A stretch of 64,000 bases of DNA from Undibacterium pigrum (GTDB lineage Bacteria; Pseudomonadota; Gammaproteobacteria; Burkholderiales; Burkholderiaceae_D). Within the stretch, counting starts at the first letter, position 1, and each line of letters opens with the position of its first letter. Position numbers and translations under genes: made by a program. Shown in pieces: positions 44,301 to 52,577 of this stretch. Where the stretch lies: NCBI RefSeq assembly GCF_003201815.1, contig NZ_QJKB01000001.1, positions 558,001 through 622,000 of the forward strand. Direction: 5' to 3'. Under the pieces are notes generated by a model. That model made no database searches. It was not told the DNA's origin and saw only the letters and a list, made by a program, of their open reading frames with translations.

Positions 44301-46269
44301 GGACGAAACCAACCTCGCCTGGTGCCTTCTCGATGATTAGTCCCTGGGTCTCGGAATTGACGGAAAGAATTTCGTTGGCGGCTGCACCAGCAAAGTTCTC
44401 CACAGCATTGAAACCCTCCGGCGAGAGAAAATACTGGCGCAGAACCTTTAATGCATCATCTTTCGGAATGCCTGCACCACCAGCCTGTTCTCGCACTGCC
44501 AGCGCAAGTCGTGAAATTGCCGCACGCCTTAAGCCAGGCTCGGTAGCGTGCTGGAAACGAGGGACAGTGTTTCCCGAAGCTACGGCACGGTTTTCAGGAT
44601 GTACTTCGAGCAAAATAGTTACTAGTTCGTCATATACCTTTCCTCGCGTTCGCGGAAGTATTTGCCCTCGCAAAGCAAGAGTTATCAAACCAACAAGCAA
44701 CAATGGGACCGATGCTAGCGCTCCTAAATTGGCATCGCGCGCCAATTCGGCGATAAACCGGTTAGTGCGAAGAACGCCTTCGGATATGTCTGAACTATTT
44801 GACGTCGCTGTCGCATAGCGTTCGAACCAACTGTTGGCAATTTTGAACTGTTGGAGTTTAGACAAAGGAGCAACTGTACCGCGCCTCCATTCGGCAGGCA
44901 ACCCACCGATACGATTCAATCCACGAGGCCTGCCAGAAACAACAACTGGAATTCCATGGGCCTGAACCAACGTCACAAGTGCGTTAAGAGTTACCTTGGC
45001 CGCCTGTACATTGCTCCACTCATCAAGTCCGTCTATGAGTAACAGAATGCGTCGGTCGTCGATACTCCGGTCCAGTAAATCTGCAATTGACGTAGTGAGA
45101 AATTGATCAAGCGAACCTCTCACAATCTCTTTAATACCGATTGCATTATCGTCCCTAGCAACTAACGCTGACCAACGCGCGAAAGGAATATAGATAGGAA
45201 TGTGCTGACCCCAGCGTTTTGCCAACTCTGAAAAATGCTCTTGATGATGTAGCAAATCGAGCGCAATAACACGTAGCAACGTACTTTTGCCGCTTCCGGC
45301 TTCACCAAGCAAGACCAGTCGCTGTTGATCGCCTAGCCATTCTACTAAAGGTAATCTTCGAGTGCGCCCGGCGCTTGTTGGATCAGTCCGGTTGCTGTTG
45401 GGTTCCATCTCCAGTTGCGGTGTGCCTTCAATTCCTCGAGTCATTCGCGAAGTATTGTTGGGGTCAATATTTCCACTATCTATTGTCTGCAGTTTCTCGC
45501 GTACCAATATGTCTGGTTTGAAGAACCGATTAAGCAAAGCTAATGATGAACCAACATCGTCATCTATCGAACCAAAGCTACCTGGATCAATAGTGTGAAA
45601 TTGAGCTTCGTAAACCTTGGCTAGTTGCGAGCGGACCTTTGCGAACTCAGCTCCATCCAAACGGGCACCAAGGGCGTTTGCGACATCCGTTCCGAGCAGT
45701 GCAACAACCCAAGGTCGACCAAAAAAGTCGTCGACTAATGTCGGATGCGCTCGCAGCCGATCAGTTAGGCTTTCAGCGTCAAGCGCATCGAAAGCAATAC
45801 CCCGGCCATTGAGTCGTACTACTTGCCGTTCTATTTCTTCTTGCAAAGCGGTAGTGCGAAGTTGCGCTTGGACCGCGATAGTAAAGCGTAAAGCTCGATC
45901 GGCCCAACTGCCCCCAAGAAATAAGTCAACTGCATCACAAAGTTTGGCCGGACCGAAACTGCTATGGCGCTTTGCCTGTACGCAATGGTAGCGGCCATTA
46001 GCGAGACGAGCGTAAATATCGATACCTTCCTGCGCTTCTCCTTGCTGACCGTATCGTGCGCAATATTCGACGTCGCCATCAAGAGCCGTCAGTCTTTCGC
46101 AGAGTTTTTCGAAATTCTGCCAACTCAATGCACCAAATGGCAGAAGCAGGTCACGGGTTGTTACGGGAGGGTCTGACGGCACTGCATCAGGCGGGCTGTG
46201 AATGTTAAGTGGTTCGGGGGCAAGTGGTGAGATTTGCATATCTATATACTGCCACAGCGCCAATTTCAT
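41353..46269 (-). CDS. Mrr-like nuclease / NACHT NTPase / helical-repeat protein (Avs-like), 1638 aa
   Basis: The N-terminal domain is Mrr-like: Glu54 in NFEKLCERL, Glu81-Gly-Ile-Asp84 in EGIDIYARL, and Gln98-x-Lys100 in HCVQAKRHSS. A NACHT ATPase follows, with Walker A GEAGSGKST (322-330), Walker B ILLLIDGLDEW (408-418) and VVVSGRPRG as sensor 1. From about 700 to 1638 there are HEAT-like helical repeats (many DxxVRxxA-type helices). This is the order seen in Avs defence proteins, which recognise a phage component and then degrade DNA. The start at 46269 has no clear ribosome site; ATG 46239 is possible. It is convergent with the first STAND operon. Confidence 0.8.
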   Translation of the reverse strand: MKLALWQYIDMQISPLAPEPLNIHSPPDAVPSDPPVTTRDLLLPFGALSWQNFEKLCERLTALDGDVEYCARYGQQGEAQEGIDIYARLANGRYHCVQAKRHSSFGPAKLCDAVDLFLGGSWADRALRFTIAVQAQLRTTALQEEIERQVVRLNGRGIAFDALDAESLTDRLRAHPTLVDDFFGRPWVVALLGTDVANALGARLDGAEFAKVRSQLAKVYEAQFHTIDPGSFGSIDDDVGSSLALLNRFFKPDILVREKLQTIDSGNIDPNNTSRMTRGIEGTPQLEMEPNSNRTDPTSAGRTRRLPLVEWLGDQQRLVLLGEAGSGKSTLLRVIALDLLHHQEHFSELAKRWGQHIPIYIPFARWSALVARDDNAIGIKEIVRGSLDQFLTTSIADLLDRSIDDRRILLLIDGLDEWSNVQAAKVTLNALVTLVQAHGIPVVVSGRPRGLNRIGGLPAEWRRGTVAPLSKLQQFKIANSWFERYATATSNSSDISEGVLRTNRFIAELARDANLGALASVPLLLVGLITLALRGQILPRTRGKVYDELVTILLEVHPENRAVASGNTVPRFQHATEPGLRRAAISRLALAVREQAGGAGIPKDDALKVLRQYFLSPEGFNAVENFAGAAANEILSVNSETQGLIIEKAPGEVGFVHASFEEYLGAEYISGLPFEDIKNFVRTHAGESRWRNVITNLLGFIQRRDEFNQLIEIIEEPANDELLAIERQTLLGDIAFGTTMRSPDTNRRLAFAAMERVEIEDWLPARREALASVLKGLSDPMLKTDVEKRLRRWLPDRYSYRSSLIEILSVWQPSQELQDLFFRAMHDTDPNIKRAGAAAFANVFSSSVDAFQRLLVGLTRSRDCITAAAMLESLALGWPKVAEVLPLFEEARKSQASELRLIGTLGLAISGNISDEERGFVLHSQSYYSGLSYAYRNLAIEMLIKYWPRDESLLQGALLRISHSNGTLWEYDAAFAYLMKSPIENADVRNWILKELRNDHPFNTGRDLESWVKVGKIAAVDAEVRAAATAYWCKSNSATFYIYNLPGYVENVADEQILKILIDVLADLKSRFGRYWALTALLKGWGRDHPSVKPILDALAAASDEELFDLASLVPQIISNQEVARERLIRLGTQKQVRRDLLTTGLAACGCGANDNEAVSSILAFPEGFFGPYSYSTAFFSTFGAHADVRAFALERVRELNGPLTSIATAYANDPEFVAPIFDAATPLPVDLRTQIIEIASSGAPGTALEMVLSQGMLENDPELCSQMVIAHHRTLRLEERSTAQSALLSKAVSIGPNYESFRAAALAGLATIGALDSLASLEDVGKPVAIRTSNLSDGIVSVQRLVCERFSDFQVAFGDSLEERFESSSNGRRVAEILSVAPGASPAARAAFLSYAERGEIPRTPQALRALAVERPSSELLLFRCFDALKRSDRRNDTALINSEVALILREHFAGNEDVRAKLVELFAKRPSAETEISLAIFAPESSELRFSSNFDGLGHQLADWAVAVHKAVSRADSATFCNLLETMVSRPRLTNFDAQHITNLAVGERLQRDTDLEAMMSVKIAIDVDPSVSGSFARYLAAAGKLSTEVRSTTVNLLQDFQSKQRLPVTGYDAIADQWRAVRATLLDAISAGIDS

Positions 46270-46727
46270 CGCAACGGCAACAAAAATTTTTCGCTAATAT
46301 AGTTACGTATTTTACAAAAGCACCTCAGGATCTGAATTATCCGACGTTAGCGAACTATGAAAAAACACTTTCTCTTAACATACTGTTCCCAATTAGATGC
46401 AACTAAAGATATTCAAGGATTGCGTAAGCCAAATTTTCGATATTTATGTGCTACGGCAAATAAGTATTTTGACGTCAAAACCGTCCTCAACATCAGTTCA
46501 CTTCAATGTTTTTCAAATTCAATTTGAAGATTCATTGCAACAAACGATAGCGCCAAAAAAATGCTTTAAGTTAAAAGGCCGCGATGACCGTATAAACACA
46601 ATGTTGCATTGCGGTACAATCTACGTATGCAACCACAACTGTAAAGCTTAGCGGCACGACTATCAGCCCTCAAGATCCTGCTTATAGTTCACCTAGAAAT
46701 GCACCTCGTACTTTAATTTGGGTATTT
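46270..46727. other. Divergent promoter region
   Basis: About 460 AT-rich bases between the NACHT gene and the GNAT-methyltransferase gene. Short frames present here have no ribosome sites. No operator-like palindrome was recognised. Confidence 0.4.
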
Positions 46728-48269
46728 ATGTTAGATTCAAAAATCATTTGGAAACGTGCTGGCAGCTTGACAGAAAACGATTTGGTCGAATGCGCGACAT
46801 TATTTTCAGCACATTATGGAATATGGGCAGAAGGAGCTGGAAATAGAGCAGGCAAGCGCGTTAGGCAAAGTGCTGGCACATTGAAAGATAATTACCTTCG
46901 CGGACCCGAATCGTGGGCGGCCCAAGCATATCACGGCAATGAATTGATAGGTTATGCGTTCTACCAAAGATCGGATTTGGCCGGGAAAGGCCACGTCACT
47001 TGGGTAACACAGTTCGTGGTACACAAGGACCATCAAAACAAGGGACTAGGTACGCGAATTTTGCGGGCGATTTGGAGTCAGTCCAAACAGTATGCTTGGG
47101 GGTTAGTAACTGCAAATCCCGCGGCGGTACGTGCATTGGAGAAAGCAACATTGCGTAGGTGTGAAGTAACGATGATCCAGAAAAACTGGTCAGCACTTAA
47201 AAACCTGGTCTCATCCGATTTGCCATACATAGCAGCAGTATCTAAACCGATGCGAGAAGGAACTACCGCAGTCGATACAAATTTTCCATTGGATCGGACA
47301 GAATCAAACGCGACAATGGACAGCTTGATGAGTCGAGGACACGATTGGCAGTTAGGAATTCTTGGTCCTTTGGAAGAATGGGCAGCATTTACCTTTTCAG
47401 AACAGGCATATTCAACTGAAGCGAGCTCCTTGGTAAGGGAATGGATTGCTGACTGCGATTCAACAGTAGTTGATGCATATCAGGGCATGGCACTTGATGC
47501 TGATCATAAGTGGCAGAGCAAAACGAAACATGAAGTAGATTATTTTCTTAAGTCTATCGAGTCTCCATCGAAAGCAAAAATATTTGATATTGGATGCGGC
47601 ACAGGTCGGCATTCAATAGAGTTGGCTGCTAGAGGCCACAATGTAGTGGGTGTTGATACGGGATCAGCACTATTGGAAAAAGCGATTCACTCAGCCAATT
47701 CAATCTCGAATATTAAGTTCGAATGCTGTGACGCAAGACTATGGAGACCAAACGAGAAATTTGATTGCGGCATCTGTCTCTATGACGTCGTGGGATCATT
47801 TGCAGACGATGTTGAAAATGCCAAGATATTGACTACAGCTTATTTTTGTTTGAAGCAAGGTGGATATTTCTTATTAACCGTTATGAACGGCGAATTGATG
47901 GATTCAATAGCACAACATCGCACAGACAACGAAAATTTACCTATGAATTTGCTGAGTTTGGAGCCTTCGCCAACTATGCAGGATACTGGCAATATTTTTT
48001 CACCTAAGTACGTATTGTGGCATGACGAAAAGGGTGTTGCTTATCGGCGTGAACTGTTTGAAAGTGAAAAAGTTGCCCCCTGTGAACTAGTGGTGAGGGA
48101 CCGAAGATATTCGAAGCAAGAGATCAAGCAATTGTGTGAAACGGCGGGCTTTGAAGTTGTTGATATCCGGTATGCAAAGTTGGGTGCGTGGGGAAATGAA
48201 GTTGGACCTACTGATTCCAGCTCAAAAGAGATTATTATTTTGTGCAAGAAGCCTAGCGAATCAGTATGA
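46728..48269 (+). CDS. GNAT acetyltransferase / SAM methyltransferase fusion
   Basis: 513 aa. Residues 8-150 form a GNAT fold with TWVTQFVVHKDHQNKGLGTRIL (acetyl-CoA loop QNKGLG at 103-108). Residues 260-400 are a class I methyltransferase: motif I IFDIGCGTGRHSIELA (core 287-293), an acidic residue ending strand 2 (Asp310), and FDCGICLYDVVGSF as motif IV. Both cofactor sites look intact. A fusion of these two activities is uncommon; it might modify one small molecule, peptide or tRNA twice. It is a single gene in the island with no partner. No clear ribosome site was seen at the ATG. Confidence 0.8.
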   Translation: MLDSKIIWKRAGSLTENDLVECATLFSAHYGIWAEGAGNRAGKRVRQSAGTLKDNYLRGPESWAAQAYHGNELIGYAFYQRSDLAGKGHVTWVTQFVVHKDHQNKGLGTRILRAIWSQSKQYAWGLVTANPAAVRALEKATLRRCEVTMIQKNWSALKNLVSSDLPYIAAVSKPMREGTTAVDTNFPLDRTESNATMDSLMSRGHDWQLGILGPLEEWAAFTFSEQAYSTEASSLVREWIADCDSTVVDAYQGMALDADHKWQSKTKHEVDYFLKSIESPSKAKIFDIGCGTGRHSIELAARGHNVVGVDTGSALLEKAIHSANSISNIKFECCDARLWRPNEKFDCGICLYDVVGSFADDVENAKILTTAYFCLKQGGYFLLTVMNGELMDSIAQHRTDNENLPMNLLSLEPSPTMQDTGNIFSPKYVLWHDEKGVAYRRELFESEKVAPCELVVRDRRYSKQEIKQLCETAGFEVVDIRYAKLGAWGNEVGPTDSSSKEIIILCKKPSESV

Positions 48270-48633
48270 CAGAGTTAATATATCATTAAGTTGAGCTGTA
48301 CGGATGTTTGCCTATTGAAATTTGGCTCTGACATCCTCATTAGTTTCCAGTACATCGAACCTAATGGCCAACTATTAGCGAGTTAATATGAATTGACCAT
48401 TTTTCATACCGCCAGAGCCGCCTTCCAATTCAGCATTTAACTCCTTGCGCAAAATGGCGATACAGTCTGCAGAAGGAAATCCTGAACAGTAATTAGTTTT
48501 TCAAAATTGAATTTGTCAGAAGGTATGTCCATTCATTTACAAGTTAGATAGACAAAATTTTTCAATTGATGTTCTAATAGTTGTATATGAGATTCGAATG
48601 TCCATTTTTTCTGAACTTAGAATTACAGACAGG
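48270..48633. other. Non-coding junction before the dnaE2 fragment
   Basis: About 360 bases. A minus-strand frame ending near 48380 (CIAILRKELNAELEGGSGGM) has no start codon and may be a gene tail. Nothing else can be supported. Confidence 0.35.
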
Positions 48634-48997
48634 TTGCCATAGCCATTTTTATTTTTGGCCAGCACAATCAAATTGAATGGCGGGCTATGGTTTTCAGGGG
48701 TAACGATCATCTGGCTGCCGATAATCAAATGCAGGCCATGCTTTTTCGCCTCGACGTGCGCCCGGACGACACCGGCAACACTACATTCATCTGTAAGGCC
48801 AGGGCTTGGTAGCCTAGCTTGACGGCACGCTGCACAAGGTCTTCCGGTGATGATGCCCCCTTGAGAAAACTGTAGTGGCTAAATGTCTGTAGCTCGGCGT
48901 ATGTCGGCAGGATAGATGGGATCGACATGGGAGTCAGGCAAAAAAACCATGTAAAAACCAGCGAGGATCGTTGGTACGTTCAAGATAGATCCAGTAG
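48634..48997 (-). pseudogene. Fragment of a second imuB-dnaE2 locus (direct repeat B)
   Basis: It encodes, on the minus strand, the first 100 residues of DnaE2 (MSIPSILPTYAELQTFSHYS...KNKNGYGNL), broken by a one-base deletion near 48800, plus the last 23 codons of imuB. It matches 26468-26832 at about 93%, with an identical last 70 bp. Both ends are abrupt: on one side unrelated AT-rich DNA after GYGNL, on the other an unrelated reading frame. The divergence suggests a piece of a related allele and not a recent copy. Confidence 0.85.
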
Positions 48998-49590
48998 CCG
49001 ACCAGTCCCTCGGTGGTTCCACGGCTAACGGAAATCCAGGCGAACGGGACGCCGTCATTCGGGCGTCTGGTCAAGAATTATCCATCTATGAGGCATTGGT
49101 GTGTTCTAACCTAGATAAGGCTTACACAAAAAAGCACTTTGACAAGCTATTGTCGTATGGCCTCTGCGATATCTATTTCCACGTCACTTACTCATATGCA
49201 GAAAAGATCGAGACACTACTCAACTATGTCAGAGAAATGCTGGAATACGAGGCCCCAACCGGACTCACGTACAAAAGGTGTGAACTTCTTGGAACACCTG
49301 ACCACGAAACAAGCGGTTATATTGCGACATATAGCGCAGGGCATCGTGAGGTTGCGGTGGTGTTCTTTATTGCAGATTTAAAGGTACGGAAGCAATTATC
49401 TTGTTGAACGGAAAACAGGATTGGTTGACTTTGTATTCCCAAGTATTATTCGGGGCAGACAGATCCATGATCAGATTCCAATGCAGCACATCGCTAAACG
49501 ACTAGGCGCTGGTCGCGCTTGGAGTGATGTGCGTATTAAATACGGATTGGGCTTAAATGCGCGAATCAGCATTTCAATAAATCTAAGATA
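48998..49590 (+). pseudogene. 5'-truncated unknown gene with frameshift
   Basis: From the breakpoint with the imuB fragment an open frame reads DQSLGGSTANGNPGERDAV, then SIYEALVCSNLDKAYTKKHF and VAVVFFIADL, to a stop at 49407; a TTG at 49096 could serve as a start. After that the sense shifts to another frame (YGSNYLVERKTGLVDFVFPS, GAGRAWSDVRIKYGLGLNAR) ending at 49590. It looks like the 3' part of a real gene that lost its start when the dnaE2 fragment was joined to it, and then frameshifted. Family unknown. Confidence 0.45.
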
Positions 49591-49703
49591 TTAGAATTAT
49601 AGATAAAATCCGCCCATGTTTTTTAATAAATTCTGCAATAACAGAATTTTAGGAAATGGATGTCGACATTTAAGTCCGGTGCTTTACCGCTTAGGAGATC
49701 TGT

Positions 49704-50134
49704 GTGCACATATTTTGCGACGAATCTGGCAACACGGGCAGTGACCTCCTGAACAAGGAACAGCCTCTTTTTTCCCTTGCATCAACCTGTCTTGACGCTG
49801 ATGTTGCAGCAGGACTTGTCGGGCCTCTCCTTTGTAGAGGTCAGACCGAGGCGAAGTATAGCAAGCTAAAAAGTAGTGTTTCTGGCCAAAAAACGCTCAT
49901 CGAATTCTTTATGTCGCCAGAATTATCAAGCCTGACCGGCAAGGTTTTGCTTGCTGACAAACGCTCGCCGGAGCCGCCATTGATGCGTTACTTGCTTGGT
50001 CTGGCAAACGGCCTGCACAGGTATATCACGAGAATTTAAAAACAACTCAACTTCAAAATATGATTGAAGGCGGGGTGTTACCAACCGCCAAAATGGAGAA
50101 AAGCGCGCCGCCAGTGCCTGGAAAAAAAGTCTAG
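49704..50134 (+). pseudogene. DUF3800 gene, truncated and joined to a foreign tail
   Basis: GTG start with TAGGAG 7 nt upstream. The first 90 residues (MHIFCDESGNTGSDLLNKEQ, then KVLLADKR) are the N-terminus of a DUF3800 protein, a family with an RNase H-like fold and usually 200-350 aa. After LLADKR the frame runs on only to 50039. Another frame continues as AGAAIDALLAWSGKRPAQVY...PPVPGKKV to a stop at 50134, the tail of some unrelated gene. DUF3800 proteins often lie in defence islands and mobile elements. The gene is broken here, though a 111-aa peptide could still be made. Confidence 0.55.
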
Positions 50135-50435
50135 TCGATGGCTCAGCGGATTTCCTCCAGGAAATTGGTTACCGAGCATAAGCGAAGAAGCCGGAATCGA
50201 GAACTCAGCGTTTTAATATTTGAGCTAAACGAGCATCTCTCGCATACGCCAACTGCACTCCGAAGTCACAGAGCCAGCCTGTCCAGAACGACAAATAACT
50301 TGTGCTACATCGGTACATAAGGAACTTTCCATGTTAATCTTTAGATATTGCGGGCCCCATCAAGAATTCGCCAATAGACACGGAATCTGACCGGGGTATT
50401 TATGGAAAATGTACCATTTACATTGAGAGCTCCAC
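50135..50435. other. Intergenic region before the unknown two-gene module
   Basis: About 300 bases with no convincing gene. It must contain the promoter of the 713-aa gene, but no clear -35/-10 pair stands out. Confidence 0.4.
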
Positions 50436-52577
50436 ATGGAAGTCGGTCCGGTACTCGTTTTCCCAAAGTTCACTTCGGTATCGCTGCCGGTGAGTGGAGT
50501 CATTCTCACCATTCCTGAACAGGATACATTCGTACCGCAGGCGCGAGACGAAGTCACCGACTGGGCAAGCTACTCGGCCTCGTACTACACGATGCGTACA
50601 GCTGCTAATGCAGTCCGAGTGCTCATTCAATCAGAGACTCTAATTAGCGAACGGAATCAACTGTTGCGTGAGTTGTCAGAGCGCATGGAGAGCGCAACGA
50701 AATTCCGCCAAAGCCTTGGTGCTAACCCATCGAACTCGCCAATTGAAGATCCGTTTTTGCCTGCGCCGCCGTTCCCGCGTACCCAAGAACGTGTTGTCGA
50801 TGCACGATTGGCTCTATCCTCTCTTTTGCACGACGTCGCCGTCGCAGATCTGAAAACTCAGGCGGCGCCAGCGCTCCCAGTCGCCTTGGAAAGCCGTCTC
50901 TCGATACCTGTCGAGAAAGTCAATTTCTGTTCAGCGCTTTTGAACCTCGATGTTCGCGCCACTCAGCGTCTTGCCTGCGAAGGAATCGCGACGCAAATCC
51001 GCCATGATGCAGAGATCTTCGTTCCAGAAATAGAACATCCGGCGTGTCCTTTTCAACGGATTCGATTAAACGATCCTGTTCTCTACGCTGGACATCAGAT
51101 CACCTCGACAAAAGAAGAGTTCGAACAATTCTTGGCAAGATTCGAAGACGCCGCCCGAACCTATTGGGGAGGGCTCGAAGTCGCGCAACTCTGGAACCAG
51201 AACGACATAGACGCCCTTATTTCTTGGGGTGTCATCTTGCCCGAAAAGATCAGAGGGCGATTAGATAACGATGGCCCCGACATCGAACTAGCAGAAGTCC
51301 GTCTAAGCTGGCGGGAGAGAGTTGATCTGATTTCAAAGCAATGGAAGGAAGTCGCGGAACGCATATCGCAGCACCAAAAAATGCTACAAAGCATCGGTGC
51401 CAACTTCCTATCTTATTTTACCAACGGATGGCCAACGACTGCCCCCGTTAATGCAGAGGATAGAGGGATATGGATCGCCCAAGAGGCAGCTAAGGCACTG
51501 TATGGAGACATGTCCTTTGCACAAGGTCTAGAGACTAGCTTGAGCAAATTGGGACCGATAATTCTGAACTATTTGTACCTAGAGGCGAGCAAGGAAAACG
51601 AATTAGGGCCTCCTGTCGATATCAAGGTGCGCCTCAAGACTTCTACGATGGCCGTAGTCACTTATGCTGTAAGCGAACTTATGGCCACGCAGTTCGAGTA
51701 CCGAATCGGCGAACTTGGTGGAATTCGATTTCAGTTCGGAAAGCAGTCTCTGCCCAAACTTTCGCAAAGAGATTTCGATATACTTGATCGACTCGAACCC
51801 GGCAGCCTACCAAACGGCCGTGATCTTGGTGTCCCAGTTACTTTTCAACGAGAGGCCCTCAGAAATCCTCGGGCACTGGATACGCGAACTCAAGATATAG
51901 AGCAATGGCGGATGGATTTCGAAGACTTCCTGTCCCCAGTTCAGCTTAAGGATGCTCCACTGCGACTTTACAGAAGGATTTACGAGCAAGTCGCACAGGA
52001 GGTGGGCCTGATCCGAGCCGGCGCGGAAAATATTGCGAAGATCAATGACCTCCAGTCTGCGGTCGAAGCGATTAACGGGAGGCTCGGCGTAAACTCCGAA
52101 AGCGACCCCGGAGTTACCCTTCCAGGCGATAACCGGGTAATTGCCGTTCACGTTTCGAGCGGGGAATTCATCGGTAGCGGGAGGCCGGTTCTGACATTGC
52201 GCGAGGCATTTCGTGTAGATGCCAAGGTGTTCATCGATATCGACAGCTATTCGTCGATCACGATGCCGCCATTGACAGTTTGGTTGGTGTCCATAAACGG
52301 AATTGCCCAGATCGAAACAAAGGTGCAGTTCGCTGCAGTAATTGGAACGGCTCAAACGCAAGACGACAAGACATTGTTGGTCGACACGGAAATCTTCGCG
52401 GTCATAAATTCCATGCCGACAGGTATTCCCAACCTACCTGAGTTTCTACCCCTGTCATCTCGATTTCTTGAAGCCGCATATACAGGCGTTACGCAGGACA
52501 TTCTGGATCGTACCGAGTTCTTGTTGACGTCTATTCGCGGCAAGGCGTCGCTGGAACTTCTCCGGCGGATCAACTAA
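50436..52577 (+). CDS. Unknown 713-aa protein with a C-terminal lipoyl/HlyD-like segment
   Basis: ATG with GAGAG 7 nt upstream. No signal peptide, membrane helix or NTPase motif. The first 120 residues include a coiled-coil stretch (AANAVRVLIQSETLISERNQLLRELSERMES), and the middle is mostly helical. Near the C-terminus, residues 567-588 (VIAVHVSSGEFIGSGRPVLTL) have the V-x-x-G-x-x-V-x-x-G-x-x-L pattern of barrel-sandwich (lipoyl/HlyD adaptor) domains, without a lipoyl Lys, and are followed by strand-rich sequence. This may be coincidental. The next gene overlaps it by one base, so the two form a unit. I know no family for it. Confidence 0.65.
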   Translation: MEVGPVLVFPKFTSVSLPVSGVILTIPEQDTFVPQARDEVTDWASYSASYYTMRTAANAVRVLIQSETLISERNQLLRELSERMESATKFRQSLGANPSNSPIEDPFLPAPPFPRTQERVVDARLALSSLLHDVAVADLKTQAAPALPVALESRLSIPVEKVNFCSALLNLDVRATQRLACEGIATQIRHDAEIFVPEIEHPACPFQRIRLNDPVLYAGHQITSTKEEFEQFLARFEDAARTYWGGLEVAQLWNQNDIDALISWGVILPEKIRGRLDNDGPDIELAEVRLSWRERVDLISKQWKEVAERISQHQKMLQSIGANFLSYFTNGWPTTAPVNAEDRGIWIAQEAAKALYGDMSFAQGLETSLSKLGPIILNYLYLEASKENELGPPVDIKVRLKTSTMAVVTYAVSELMATQFEYRIGELGGIRFQFGKQSLPKLSQRDFDILDRLEPGSLPNGRDLGVPVTFQREALRNPRALDTRTQDIEQWRMDFEDFLSPVQLKDAPLRLYRRIYEQVAQEVGLIRAGAENIAKINDLQSAVEAINGRLGVNSESDPGVTLPGDNRVIAVHVSSGEFIGSGRPVLTLREAFRVDAKVFIDIDSYSSITMPPLTVWLVSINGIAQIETKVQFAAVIGTAQTQDDKTLLVDTEIFAVINSMPTGIPNLPEFLPLSSRFLEAAYTGVTQDILDRTEFLLTSIRGKASLELLRRIN

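Noticed and set aside
44147-44818. 223-aa plus-strand open frame opposite the NACHT gene
   Set aside because: It is antisense to a clear NACHT/helical-repeat coding region, rich in Ser/Arg, with no ribosome site or family look.
46397-46651. 84-aa plus-strand frame in the divergent promoter region
   Set aside because: No ribosome site and no family resemblance.
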